Source: ATM1 sp003577165
GTDB taxonomy: Bacteria > Armatimonadota > Fimbriimonadia > Fimbriimonadales > ATM1
Assembly (NCBI GenBank): GCA_030263715.1
Contig: SZPM01000011.1
Coordinates: 1-64,000 of the forward strand
DNA: 64,000 bases
Direction of reading: 5' to 3'
The translations under genes were made by a program, and so were the position numbers. The notes below the pieces were generated by a model. It was not told the DNA's origin and ran no database searches. It was given only the letters and a program-made list of their open reading frames with translations. Positions within the stretch are counted from its first letter, which is position 1; every line of letters begins with the position of its first letter. Shown here one piece after another: positions 33,056-41,748 of this stretch.

Positions 33056-33075
33056 CTCGAAATGTTGGTTCGATC

Positions 33076-34296
33076 CTAATCGGGCAGTATGAACTGCTCG
33101 ATGTTCTGTTTGACTTCGTTGATGAAGTTCGCCGCGCCGACGCCGTTGATCACACGGTGATCGAAAGTGAGGGAGAGGTTCACCATGCGAACGAAGTCCC
33201 AACCTCCCATCTTGGGAATGGGATGCCAGTAGGCTTCTCCCAAGAAGAGGGTGGCTACTGCCGGTGAGACGACGACCGGCACAGCATCGTGCAGTCCGAA
33301 CGACGACATGTTCGTGATGCTGAGCGTCGTCGCTTCGGTCGCCTGATCGCGGCCGTTGCGAGCGAGTTCGATCTGCTGTCTCGCCGCATTCGCGAACTCC
33401 ATCCAAGAGAGTGAGTCCGCATTGGGAACCATCGCCGTGACGAGTTCGTCGCCTGGAAGGGCGACTGCGATTCCGAGATTGACTCCCCGGAAGGTTCGCA
33501 GAGTGGAGTCATTCGGCATGGTGCTTCTAAACTTCGGATGGTTCTTCATCGCCTGCACAACGGACCACGCCATCATCGTGAAAGCGCTGGGCTGGAAGTC
33601 CGAACCGGAGTTCTTCACTTGCTCTCGCGCGGCTTCGATGGCGTCCCATCGGCATTGCACTTTGATCGTGCCGGGAACACATAACTGGGCCCCTCGGCCG
33701 AGGCGATAACTGAGCGTCTTCTGACGCGCGCTGAGGGCGAACTCATCGTATTCCGTGGTGGACTTCAGAGCGACTGGCGCCGGCGCGGGTTTGGCAACCG
33801 CCGCGACGCCACCGCTGAGGTACGCGTCCACGTCCTCAGGCGTCAACTTGGATCCCTTGGCTGGAATCTGGAGCGCGACAGCCAGGAGGCCCTTCTGCTT
33901 CAGGTACCGGCGAGTCCGCGGTGGGATCTGACGATTCCGGGGCGGGCCTTCCGGCTCGGCGACCGCGACGGGCAGCGGCGCGGGTTCCGGCTGCGCCTGA
34001 GTTTCGGCCGGCTTCGGGGGCGGGCCGTGTCCGGCGGCCATCTCCTTGACCCCCTCGGCCACTTCCATCTTGGCGATCTCGGTGCCGATCGGCAGGATCG
34101 CGCCCTCCTCGGCGGTCCACTCCACCAGGGTCCCTTCGTAGGGCGACTCGACGTCCATGACCGCCTTGTCGGTCTCCATCTGATAGAGCGGCTCGTCCCG
34201 CTTGACTTTGTCGCCCGACTTCTTCAGGAAGCCGACCAGGCGCGCCTCCTGTAGGCCCTCGCCCATCTGTGGAATTCGTACTGAAATAACTGGCAT
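33076..34296 (-). CDS. 2-oxoacid dehydrogenase E2, dihydrolipoamide acyltransferase
   Basis: 406 residues from MPVISVRIPQMGEG (ATG 34296). Domains in order: lipoyl domain (1-80, lipoyl-Lys about 44 in ETDKAVMDVE), Pro/Ala linker, peripheral-subunit binding domain (about 118-160, RQIPPRTRRYLKQKG), second linker, catalytic trimer domain (about 190-406). The active-site motif, normally HRxxDG, reads FDHRVINGVGAANF: the Asp is replaced by Asn. It is on the opposite strand from the fused E1 with two genes between. It transfers the acyl group to CoA in the complex, if active. Confidence 0.92.
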   Translation of the reverse strand: MPVISVRIPQMGEGLQEARLVGFLKKSGDKVKRDEPLYQMETDKAVMDVESPYEGTLVEWTAEEGAILPIGTEIAKMEVAEGVKEMAAGHGPPPKPAETQAQPEPAPLPVAVAEPEGPPRNRQIPPRTRRYLKQKGLLAVALQIPAKGSKLTPEDVDAYLSGGVAAVAKPAPAPVALKSTTEYDEFALSARQKTLSYRLGRGAQLCVPGTIKVQCRWDAIEAAREQVKNSGSDFQPSAFTMMAWSVVQAMKNHPKFRSTMPNDSTLRTFRGVNLGIAVALPGDELVTAMVPNADSLSWMEFANAARQQIELARNGRDQATEATTLSITNMSSFGLHDAVPVVVSPAVATLFLGEAYWHPIPKMGGWDFVRMVNLSLTFDHRVINGVGAANFINEVKQNIEQFILPD

Positions 34297-34498
34297 AGGG
34301 TTCTCTCGCCGTTGAGGGTGCCCTCCCGTGCTCGCGGCTATTCTATCACTCCGGCTCCGTACCTGGCGCGATCGGCCCGTGGCCGCTTCGGGATGCCGGC
34401 TTGCGGCAGGACCCGAAGGGCTTCCTGAGGTTCTCACACTCCCAAACTTCGGGGGTTTTGTGAGGTTTAGCCTCGAACTGCCGAGAATTCAGATTGGA

Positions 34499-35521
34499 AT
34501 GAAGACTCGGACTTCGCTTCAGAGGGCGGTTCGGGCGGCGATGATGAGCAGGACATCGCGGGGGCTTGTTGCCGCCGGGTCGGTGCTCGTGCTGATCTTC
34601 GCTTTGGATGCGCTCATCGGCTACCAGGAGAGCCTTCGCGCGTTTTACATCGTGCCGATCTGGGTCGGCGTGCGCGTGGCGGGGCTGACTTGTGGCGCGG
34701 TGATGGTTGGGCTGACGACAATCGTGCTCACTCACATGACGCTGATGACGCGAGAACTGCCGTCCGGGGAGCTGTTCGGCAACTTCATCTTGCGACTGGG
34801 GTCTCTCACCGGCATCATGTTCTTCATTTGGAAGGTCGAGACCGGACTCCGGCATGCGGTACGCCAAGCGCTGCACGATCCTCTAACGGGGGTCTTGAAT
34901 CGAAGGGCCGCAAATCAATTCGCGAACTACGCGATCGAACGAGCCAATCGCCACCGTGAGCCGCTTACGGTCGCTGCGGTGGACTGCGATGGTTTCAAAC
35001 GGCTGAACGACATGCACGGACACGCTTTCGGCGACTCCATCCTCAAGTACTTGGCTCGCGAATTGGAATACGGCACGAGGCCGGATGGCGTCGTTGCGAG
35101 AGCCGGGGGGGATGAATTCATCGTCATCCTGCGCAACCGCGATGGCGAGGATGCGGCCCGACTCATGGAGTCGATTCTGCCGAACTTCGTCCAGGCGACG
35201 CGCGATCTCGGCGTGCCTACGACCTTCAGTTACGGAATCGCCGAATTGGGTGTGCGACGGCAGACGCTCGAACACTTGGTGGACGCGGCAGACCGCGACA
35301 TGTACGCGAAGCGTCGGACGAAGTCCGTTCCGGACAAGGCGGTCGTGGACATCGGCGAAGTCATCGCGAGAGGCCGTCAACCGGTTGGCAACTCGGGCGC
35401 GTCGAATTTGACGAGAGGCGACGACTTTCTCCATTTCGCCGCAAGCAGGAGGCAAACGGATCCACCGATGACGACGGAGATTCGTTCGCCGCACAGCCTT
35501 CCCACGAGGCCGGCTTCGTAG
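34499..35521 (+). CDS. Diguanylate cyclase with membrane-bound N-terminal domain
   Basis: 340 residues from ATG 34499. Four or so membrane helices (about 25-115) precede a GGDEF domain whose signature AGGDEF lies at about 202-207, preceded by DPLTGVLNRRAANQFANY and DCDGFKRLNDMHGHAFGD. The active-site motif is intact, so c-di-GMP synthesis is expected. The membrane part may sense a signal. The last ~48 residues (after about 290) lie antisense to the C-terminus of the convergent MFS gene (145-bp overlap) and have no domain character. They may be a read-through tail from a lost stop codon. Confidence 0.85.
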   Translation: MKTRTSLQRAVRAAMMSRTSRGLVAAGSVLVLIFALDALIGYQESLRAFYIVPIWVGVRVAGLTCGAVMVGLTTIVLTHMTLMTRELPSGELFGNFILRLGSLTGIMFFIWKVETGLRHAVRQALHDPLTGVLNRRAANQFANYAIERANRHREPLTVAAVDCDGFKRLNDMHGHAFGDSILKYLARELEYGTRPDGVVARAGGDEFIVILRNRDGEDAARLMESILPNFVQATRDLGVPTTFSYGIAELGVRRQTLEHLVDAADRDMYAKRRTKSVPDKAVVDIGEVIARGRQPVGNSGASNLTRGDDFLHFAASRRQTDPPMTTEIRSPHSLPTRPAS

Positions 35522-36624
35522 TCTCCCAACTGCGGGCCCGAGATTTGGAAGATCATGCTGAAGGACGTCATTCGCCCTCGCATGTTGTCCGGCGTCGCGA
35601 GTTGGCGAATGGTCTGACGTAGGACGGTGCTGACCATGTCCGCTGCGCCTGTTGCAGCAAGAAGAACGCAGGCGATCGCCATATTCGTGCTCAGACCGAA
35701 GAGGATGGTCGCGAGTCCGTATGCGGCGACGGCATACAGAACCCACAGCCCTTGGGATCTTCTCGGCGGATGAAAAGCCATCGAGACGGCGCCGATGAGC
35801 GCGCCAACGGCGATCGATGATCCGAGCACGCCGAATCCTGAGCCTCCAAGTTGGAAGATGTCTCCCGCGAATGCGGGAAGAAGCGCGTCCGCGGTGGAGA
35901 AGAAGGTCGCCCAAAAGTCCAGCAGGAGCGCGGCTCGAACGACGTCGTTCTTCCAAACGAATCTCGCTCCGTCGGCGATGAACCCGCCGAGGCCCCGCAG
36001 ACCGGTTAGACGCGACTCCGGTTCCTCCCGGGGGGGAGAGGGGAGGAGGAGAAGGGAGACGATGATGGCCGCGAATGAAACGGCATTGAAGGCGTAGCAC
36101 ACGGACACGCCACTCTCGAATCGCGTGATAAAGAACCCGGTGATGAGGGGACCCAGGACGTCGGCAAGCCGCCACGAGACGCCGGATACACGCACCGCGC
36201 TTGCGAAGTCGCGCTCCGGCACGAGATTCACCAGCAGCGACTGCCGAGCCGGGCCGTCGAAGGCTCGCACCGACGCATGGAGGGAAACGAGAACATAGAT
36301 GATCCACACCGTCAGAAGACCGGAACTGGAGAGCGACCAGAGGACGATGGAAACGAGCGCCATTCCTCCCTGAGTTGCGAGCATGATCTTCCTTCTGTCG
36401 ACTCGGTCGGCCACGACGCCGCCGAGGAGAGAGAAGGCAATGAGTGGTACGACGCGAGCCAGACCGAGGGCCCCGACCATCGCGGAACTCTCCGTGAGTT
36501 CCCAAACGTGCCACATGATCGCCCACTGCTGAACTTGGCTGCCGACGACGGACAGAAACCAGCCGATCATGTAGACCCGAAAGTGCCTGTGCCGCAGGGC
36601 TTGCAGGCTTCGGGTAAGACGCAC
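35377..36624 (-). CDS. MFS exporter, EntS/MFS_3-like family
   Basis: 415 residues with about twelve membrane helices. Opening LRHRHFRVYMIGWFLSVVGSQVQQWAIMW and loop GGVVADRVDRRKIMLATQ are near-copies of the family pattern also seen in the gene at 9808-11103. A proton-driven exporter is expected; substrate unknown. The protein is full length. It overlaps the GGDEF gene by 145 bp at its 3' end and is divergent from the PIG-L gene. Confidence 0.86.
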   Translation of the reverse strand: MRLTRSLQALRHRHFRVYMIGWFLSVVGSQVQQWAIMWHVWELTESSAMVGALGLARVVPLIAFSLLGGVVADRVDRRKIMLATQGGMALVSIVLWSLSSSGLLTVWIIYVLVSLHASVRAFDGPARQSLLVNLVPERDFASAVRVSGVSWRLADVLGPLITGFFITRFESGVSVCYAFNAVSFAAIIVSLLLLPSPPREEPESRLTGLRGLGGFIADGARFVWKNDVVRAALLLDFWATFFSTADALLPAFAGDIFQLGGSGFGVLGSSIAVGALIGAVSMAFHPPRRSQGLWVLYAVAAYGLATILFGLSTNMAIACVLLAATGAADMVSTVLRQTIRQLATPDNMRGRMTSFSMIFQISGPQLGDYEAGLVGRLCGERISVVIGGSVCLLLAAKWRKSSPLVKFDAPELPTG

Positions 36625-36683
36625 GGGGCGATTATAAACGCGCAGCCTCGCGACGATGCGCGGATCGGCCCAAAGAGCGAGCG

Positions 36684-37493
36684 ATGCAGTCCAGTCCGAG
36701 AAAGAGATGGATGGTCACGGCGAGGAAGTCCTGCCTTGGATGCGGCCTCGTCCTGGTGCTGCTGATTCCGCTGCTATGGATTCGATACCGGACGGCGTGG
36801 ACCGCCACCCCCGAAGTCGCGCTCGCGAACGGACGGCAGTTGCTAAGCCACAAGCGCGTGCTCGCGATTGCTGCGCATCCAGACGACTTGGAGTGGTATG
36901 TCGCAGGCACGCTTCGCAGATTCGTCGAGAGTGGGGCAGAGGTCGAAGTCATCGTCGCGAGTTTCGGCGAACTTGGGCCGAATCGGAACGGCTCCCCCGA
37001 TCTCGCATCAGCAAGGAAGAGGGAGCAGACGGCAGCGGGAGAGATCATCGGCTATCGCAAGATTCGGTTCTTGGGGCTGCCAGACAGGGACGTTTCCGAA
37101 GGCGACGCCCTCGCGGAGGGCGTCAAGGATGCGATTGAGGAGTTTCGCCCCGACGTGCTCCTCACCTTCGATCCTGATTTCCCGTCATTGCCGTATCTTC
37201 ATGAGGATCATCAAGGCACAGGCCGAGTGGTGAAGCGCGTTTGGGAATCGCTCGGCGGTGATCGCCCGAACCTGTGGTTTTGGCAGTCTCGGCGGCCTGA
37301 TACGGCCGTTGACACGAGCGACGTGATCGAAACCAAAGTCAAAGCGCTTTCCGCGCACGAGTCTCAAGGACTCGGACAAGGAGCGACTCGCGCCCGGGGT
37401 TTCAACAGCCGGACTGGAGAGTACGTTGGCGCGGCCTTCGCGGAGTCGTTCCGGATGGCCGCGCCAGTCAAAGGTGAGTCGTCAGGGCAGTAG
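36684..37493 (+). CDS. PIG-L family deacetylase, membrane-anchored
   Basis: 269 residues. A membrane helix at about 17-32 follows a basic start. The deacetylase domain has the zinc motif AAHPDDLEWYVAG (AHPDD) at about 63-68 and a third zinc ligand in YLHEDHQGTGRVV. Family members remove acetyl groups from N-acetyl sugars, for example in mycothiol, bacillithiol or GPI precursor synthesis. The exact substrate is open. The N-terminal anchor suggests action outside the cytoplasm or at the membrane. Confidence 0.85.
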   Translation: MQSSPRKRWMVTARKSCLGCGLVLVLLIPLLWIRYRTAWTATPEVALANGRQLLSHKRVLAIAAHPDDLEWYVAGTLRRFVESGAEVEVIVASFGELGPNRNGSPDLASARKREQTAAGEIIGYRKIRFLGLPDRDVSEGDALAEGVKDAIEEFRPDVLLTFDPDFPSLPYLHEDHQGTGRVVKRVWESLGGDRPNLWFWQSRRPDTAVDTSDVIETKVKALSAHESQGLGQGATRARGFNSRTGEYVGAAFAESFRMAAPVKGESSGQ

Positions 37494-37534
37494 CGCAGTG
37501 AGTCGCGCGAGGTCGTACGACTGTGGGGCCATAC

Positions 37535-37563
37535 AAAAGTAAAGAGGCCGCCAGGAGGCGGCC
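37535..37563 (-). terminator. Terminator of the ferritin gene
   Basis: On the minus strand GGCCGCC-TCCT-GGCGGCC (37546-37563) is followed by TCTTTACTTTTG. This is a 7-bp stem with four-base loop and a U-rich tail, about 110 bp after the leftward ferritin stop. The 180 bp between the PIG-L and ferritin genes hold nothing else clear. Confidence 0.65.
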
Positions 37564-37672
37564 CGATACGTTGAGATTGCGAGTTTTCAAAGAGTTTGGA
37601 TTGGACGCGTGCGAGACGAGAAGCGACCCAGTCGGATTCGAGACGGGGCTTCCTCGATTCGGTGCGATTAGA

Positions 37673-38155
37673 TCAGCCTTCGCACTCCTCTTCACCGACA
37701 TCTTCCTGTTGATAGAGGTCAGTGCCGCTTCCGACGATCTGGACCAACTTGCCCATTTTGGCTTCCTCTTCGACCTGCTCTTGGATGAACCACTGGAGAA
37801 ATTGGAAACTTGTGAAGTCCTTCTCCGATATCGCGGCGGCGGCCATGTCGTTAAATTGCTTTGTGACTTTCTGTTCGTTCGCGAGCGCGGCCTTGACGGC
37901 GTCGAGAGGCGACTTGAACTTCGTTTTTGCAGGCGGGACAGAAGGCAAATCGAATTCGACACCCACGTCCACGAGGAAGTCAACGATTTTGCGAGCGTGC
38001 ATTCTCTCTTCGTCGGACTGCTCCGAGAATATCTGCTTCCACTTATCGAGTCCCATGCGGCCGAAGTATGCCGCGCCGGCGAGGTAGAACTGGCTGGCGC
38101 CGAATTCGTACCCCACTTGTTCCGTCAACATCGAGGTTAGTTTCTTGCTAATCAC
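37673..38155 (-). CDS. Ferritin
   Basis: 160 residues from a GTG at 38155 (VISKKLTSMLTEQVGYEF), the normal start of bacterial non-heme ferritins, with GGAG about 9 nt upstream. The ferroxidase ligands lie in EQVGYEFGASQFYL and EERMHARKIVDFLVD, with a further Glu in NEQKVTKQFND. The four-helix bundle is complete, with an acidic tail (EDVGEEECEG). It stores iron as ferric mineral in the cytoplasm as a 24-mer. The open frame extends upstream but without a typical ferritin leader. Confidence 0.93.
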   Translation of the reverse strand: MISKKLTSMLTEQVGYEFGASQFYLAGAAYFGRMGLDKWKQIFSEQSDEERMHARKIVDFLVDVGVEFDLPSVPPAKTKFKSPLDAVKAALANEQKVTKQFNDMAAAAISEKDFTSFQFLQWFIQEQVEEEAKMGKLVQIVGSGTDLYQQEDVGEEECEG

Positions 38156-38339
38156 GATTCTTTGCTCCAATCGGAGCGTACCCCAACCGACCGACGAAAG
38201 GTGACGCGCAACGGACATAGAGCGGCCGGAATTCACCTTCGCTCCTGAGCGCTTGCGCCTGCTATCGCCTGAGTCGCCGGCAACCTGCTCGCCGGCGTGA
38301 ATCGCGCAATCGCGATCCGGATCGCGGTAAACAGGGCCC

Positions 38340-39950
38340 ATGCGCTGGATTGGCATTGTTTGCCTGGCACTCTTCACAGCCGCTGGATTCGGTCAGTTGA
38401 GTCCGCTTACGCGCGCGGAGGCCACGGAGTACGCCGAGACTTCCCGCTACGAGGACGTGGTGCAGTCCCTGCGGTCACTTCAGTCCACAGGGCATTCGAT
38501 TCTCGTGCAAAACGTCGGCGTAAGCGACGGAGGCCGTCCGATTCCGTTGGTCGTCGCATCGCGTGGTGGAATCGTGACACCAGTGGAGGCGCGGCGCGAG
38601 GGCAGGCTCGTTGTCTACATTCAAGCAAACATCCACGGGGGGGAGGTCGAAGGCAAGGAAGCGATCTTGATGCTGTTGAGGGACCTGTTACAGGGGGCCT
38701 CGCCCGCGATCCTCGACAAGTGCGTGCTTCTCATCGCTCCGATTTACAACATTGATGGCAACGAGAAGTGGGGAGATGGGATGCGAAATCGGCCATCGCA
38801 GGACGGCCCGGCGACGATTGGAGAACGGGCGAATGGAAAGGGTCTCGACCTCAATCGCGACTGCATGAAGGCGGAATCGCCAGAGATGCGGGCGATCCTG
38901 AAGCACGTCTACGGCACGTGGGATCCCGAAGTCGTCATGGACCTTCATACGACGAACGGCACTCGACACGGGTTCGATCTGACTTACTCCCCCCCGCTGA
39001 ATCCGGGGATGTCGGACGGAGTCCTGCGATATACGAGGGACAAGTTGCTTCCGCAGATCCGCAAGAAGCTGGCTGAGGAGACGGGAATTCGGCTTTTCGA
39101 CTATGGAAATCTGTCGGCGGGCCAGCCGCCACAGTGGAGGACATTCGGATTCGAGCCGCGTTACGTGACCAACTACGCCGGGGTTAGGAACCGCATCGCA
39201 ATCCTCTCCGAAGCCACGAGTTACTTGCCTTTCCGAGACCGGGTTCGTGTCACCTACGAGTTCGTGCTGGCTCTGTTGAGTGAATTCGCGAAGAATCCGG
39301 AGGAAGTGATCCGCATTGTGCGAGCGGCCGATGCGGAAGTGCGCGCGTGGGGGACTGCTGCAGCGCGTCCCAGCTTGGGAGTTCGATTCGAGATGGAGTC
39401 TCGGGGCGAAGAGGCGATTCCGATCGAAGTGCCAAACCCGAAGGAACCCGTCGCGAGGAACAAGAGGCCGCAGGAACTGCAAGACGTTCGGGCGCAGATC
39501 CTCGATCGCTTCCGTGCAAATCGAAGCCGCGAGGTGCCAGCTGCCTATGTGATTCCCGCATCGGAAACGGGAGTCGTCGAATTGCTGCTGCTGCATGGGG
39601 TGATCATCGAGCGACTGGAAGCAGCAGTCAGCGCAGAGGCTGACATCTTCAATGTGTCGGAAGTCGCAGTCGCGCAGAATGCATTTCAGGGCCATCGTCT
39701 CGTGCGGTTGGAGGGGGACTTTCGGCGAGAGGTTGCGCAGCTCGCCGACGGTTCCTTCGTCGTGAGAATCGGACAGCCGTTAGCGTGTTTAGCGTTCCAC
39801 TTCCTCGAGCCGGAGTCGCTGGACGGAGTCGTCGCCTGGGGATTCCTGACGCAAACCCCCGAAGTTGGCAAGCCGTATTCGATATCGAAACTCACTGCAG
39901 TTCCATCTGCGCCCATGACTCGCGTGTTGTCAGTGTCTTCGGGAAGTTAG
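38340..39950 (+). CDS. M14-family zinc carboxypeptidase, exported
   Basis: 536 residues with signal peptide MRWIGIVCLALFTAAGFGQ. The zinc site HGGEVEGKE (HxxE) lies at about 100-108 and the third His in DLHTTNGTRHGF. The catalytic Glu is in RIAILSEATSY. The order matches the M14 family (carboxypeptidase A/succinylglutamate desuccinylase-like). A long C-terminal domain of ~190 residues with beta strands follows, as in several secreted members. It removes C-terminal residues from peptides outside the cytoplasm. The specificity pocket cannot be assigned. Confidence 0.85.
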   Translation: MRWIGIVCLALFTAAGFGQLSPLTRAEATEYAETSRYEDVVQSLRSLQSTGHSILVQNVGVSDGGRPIPLVVASRGGIVTPVEARREGRLVVYIQANIHGGEVEGKEAILMLLRDLLQGASPAILDKCVLLIAPIYNIDGNEKWGDGMRNRPSQDGPATIGERANGKGLDLNRDCMKAESPEMRAILKHVYGTWDPEVVMDLHTTNGTRHGFDLTYSPPLNPGMSDGVLRYTRDKLLPQIRKKLAEETGIRLFDYGNLSAGQPPQWRTFGFEPRYVTNYAGVRNRIAILSEATSYLPFRDRVRVTYEFVLALLSEFAKNPEEVIRIVRAADAEVRAWGTAAARPSLGVRFEMESRGEEAIPIEVPNPKEPVARNKRPQELQDVRAQILDRFRANRSREVPAAYVIPASETGVVELLLLHGVIIERLEAAVSAEADIFNVSEVAVAQNAFQGHRLVRLEGDFRREVAQLADGSFVVRIGQPLACLAFHFLEPESLDGVVAWGFLTQTPEVGKPYSISKLTAVPSAPMTRVLSVSSGS

Positions 39951-40123
39951 CGGAAGGCGGCGCTCCAGGTCTCAGGGGGGGGCCTCGTCCCCGCTTTGTC
40001 GCCATGTGGATCGTGGCGGGGGGCGGGAGCGAACTGCTTTGGCCCGCAAAGTGCGCTGCGCGACCTCTTCGTGGGACGCAGAGCGCGAAGCGCGCCAAAG
40101 GCGAGGATCAAGGGTGCGCGAGG

Positions 40124-40129
40124 TATAAC
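40124..40129 (+). promoter_or_regulatory. Candidate -10 element of tRNA-Cys
   Basis: TATAAC is 11 bp before the first base of the tRNA, a good spacing for a transcript starting close to the mature 5' end. The 190 bp before the tRNA are G-rich and hold no other gene. Confidence 0.4.
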
Positions 40130-40140
40130 AACGTGCCCGA

Positions 40141-40216
40141 GGCGCGGTACCCAAGTGGCTAAGGGAAGGGTCTGCAAAACCCTCATTCAGCGGTTCGAAT
40201 CCGCTCCGCGCCTCCA
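40141..40216 (+). tRNA. tRNA-Cys (anticodon GCA)
   Basis: 76 nt with encoded CCA. The acceptor stem GGCGCGG/CCGCGCC is perfect, with U as discriminator base, the identity element of tRNA-Cys. The anticodon arm AGGGT-CTGCAAA-ACCCT gives GCA; the T-arm AGCGG-TTCGAAT-CCGCT is canonical; the variable loop is short. Confidence 0.97.
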
Positions 40217-40221
40217 ACTCC

Positions 40222-41688
40222 TCAAGTTTTGCCGACTTCGATTGCGAGCGTCTTTCTGACGGGCTTGGCTGTCGGATCCTGATCACGAACCTCGACGGTC
40301 AGCCGGTATACGCCCTTGGCCGACGGAGTACCCGCGAATTCTCCAGTGAAACTGTCGAGCGCGACTCCCGGCGGAAGGCTGCCGGAGGCGACAGAGAACC
40401 GATATGTCGGAACTCCCCCGGAAGCCGTTAGCGCCAGGCCCGAAGGCTTGCCAACAGACATCTTCAGTGAAGCCGGCGCAAGGAGGCGCAGCGTCTGGAA
40501 AGGCGTCGTCTCCCGCAGGAGCCAGCCCATCGCTTTGAGCGCCAGCAGGTCAAACTTGGTGATGATCCATCTCTTCCGCGGGAAATCTCCGCCGTATTCG
40601 TTCCCGAACACGCCAACGCGACTCACCGGGTCGATCGTGTCGTAAAAGTGCTCGACCTCGGCCACCGCCGGATTTCGCCCGAGGTAGTCCGATAAGACGC
40701 GACTGACGATCTGTCGATTGCGCTCGAGGCGCGAGAGCGCCGGGTGAACTCGGTGAAATGCGATCGCGTGGCCGATCTCGTGTCGCACGATGGAATAGAA
40801 ATCGTGCTGCATGGCGCGTTGATTCCCCGATCGTTCGTAATGCTCGTCGGGCTGCAGGAACTGCCATCCCAACTCGTTCCAATTCCCTGTTACTTCGATC
40901 GAGATCGTGCCTGATCTGCGAAGGCCTGTCGGTTCGCCTGCTCGCGTGTGGATGCCGCTTCTGTCGCTTGCAATGCCCCCCGATCTCTTTTCCCGTCCAC
41001 GGATGCCGTGAATGAACAGAAGGGTTCCTTCGACTCCCTGAGCCACGACTATTTCCCTTCCGCTCGTGAATGCGTTATCTAAGTCCCAAATCCAAGCCTT
41101 CTCCGATCCTGGCGCAACGGGATCGAATTTCTGATCGGCCAAGAAGTAAGCCCAATCGTCCGCGGCCCTTTGCGTCAGTTGCTTCGCGGTCGAATTCTCG
41201 AAGAAGCCCGACTGGTCGTGCGAAAAGTCGCAGACGATCTTGTAGTCCAGGTTTCTTGTTTGGTCTTGGTCGAGGACGTGGATGGGAACGTCGAGCCGGA
41301 ACTCGTGCTCGTTCGCGTCTTCGATTCGGATCGTGAGCGAGTGGGCCTCATCCTGTCCGTTGTAGTCCGGGAAGATCGTGATCCAGATGTCGGCTGCCGG
41401 CGAGGCCTTCGTCAAGGACACCACCTTGGAGGGCCCTGCTTCGGTGAGTCGCGACGGTAGGTCGAAGGCGATGCGAGCGTTGGACGCAGCAAGGTCGATT
41501 CTGGCCGGGAGCTGAAGTTCAGGTCGAGCCTTGAGAGAGAGGCGGATTGCAGGATTGGCGATGTGGCCTTCCCAGTCGGTCAGGGTCACCCCCCGGCTTG
41601 TGATCTCTCGATCAAAGACGTCGTGAACGGAAATCGGAGCCGTTTGAGCCGAAGTCAAGGCTGCGGCCGTCAAGACTGCAAGCGACAT
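40222..41688 (-). CDS. Secreted HExxH metalloprotease with C-terminal Ig-like domain
   Basis: 488 residues from MSLAVLTAAALTSAQ (ATG 41688), a short signal peptide. Zinc motif VRHEIGHAIAFHRVH is at about 306-320: HExxHxxxxHR is a gluzincin/metzincin-like site. After ~110 residues comes an Ig-like repeat of the He_PIG type (SGLALTASGGVPTYRFSVASGSLPPGV...SAKGVYRLTVEV), often found in bacterial surface proteins. An exported protease that binds a surface or substrate with its tail is likely. An upstream ATG at 41778 lacks a signal-like start. It is divergent from scpA. Confidence 0.8.
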   Translation of the reverse strand: MSLAVLTAAALTSAQTAPISVHDVFDREITSRGVTLTDWEGHIANPAIRLSLKARPELQLPARIDLAASNARIAFDLPSRLTEAGPSKVVSLTKASPAADIWITIFPDYNGQDEAHSLTIRIEDANEHEFRLDVPIHVLDQDQTRNLDYKIVCDFSHDQSGFFENSTAKQLTQRAADDWAYFLADQKFDPVAPGSEKAWIWDLDNAFTSGREIVVAQGVEGTLLFIHGIRGREKRSGGIASDRSGIHTRAGEPTGLRRSGTISIEVTGNWNELGWQFLQPDEHYERSGNQRAMQHDFYSIVRHEIGHAIAFHRVHPALSRLERNRQIVSRVLSDYLGRNPAVAEVEHFYDTIDPVSRVGVFGNEYGGDFPRKRWIITKFDLLALKAMGWLLRETTPFQTLRLLAPASLKMSVGKPSGLALTASGGVPTYRFSVASGSLPPGVALDSFTGEFAGTPSAKGVYRLTVEVRDQDPTAKPVRKTLAIEVGKT

Positions 41689-41748
41689 GCGGTAAGTTTG
41701 GTCTCTCCCGGCGGCCAGACCCGCCCGGCCACACGCGCTGCGAACCGA

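Noticed and set aside
32396..33406. N-terminal extension of the amine oxidase frame
   Set aside because: It is antisense to the lipoprotein gene, has no FAD-domain character and the true start MRVAVVGMGAAG is at 32395.
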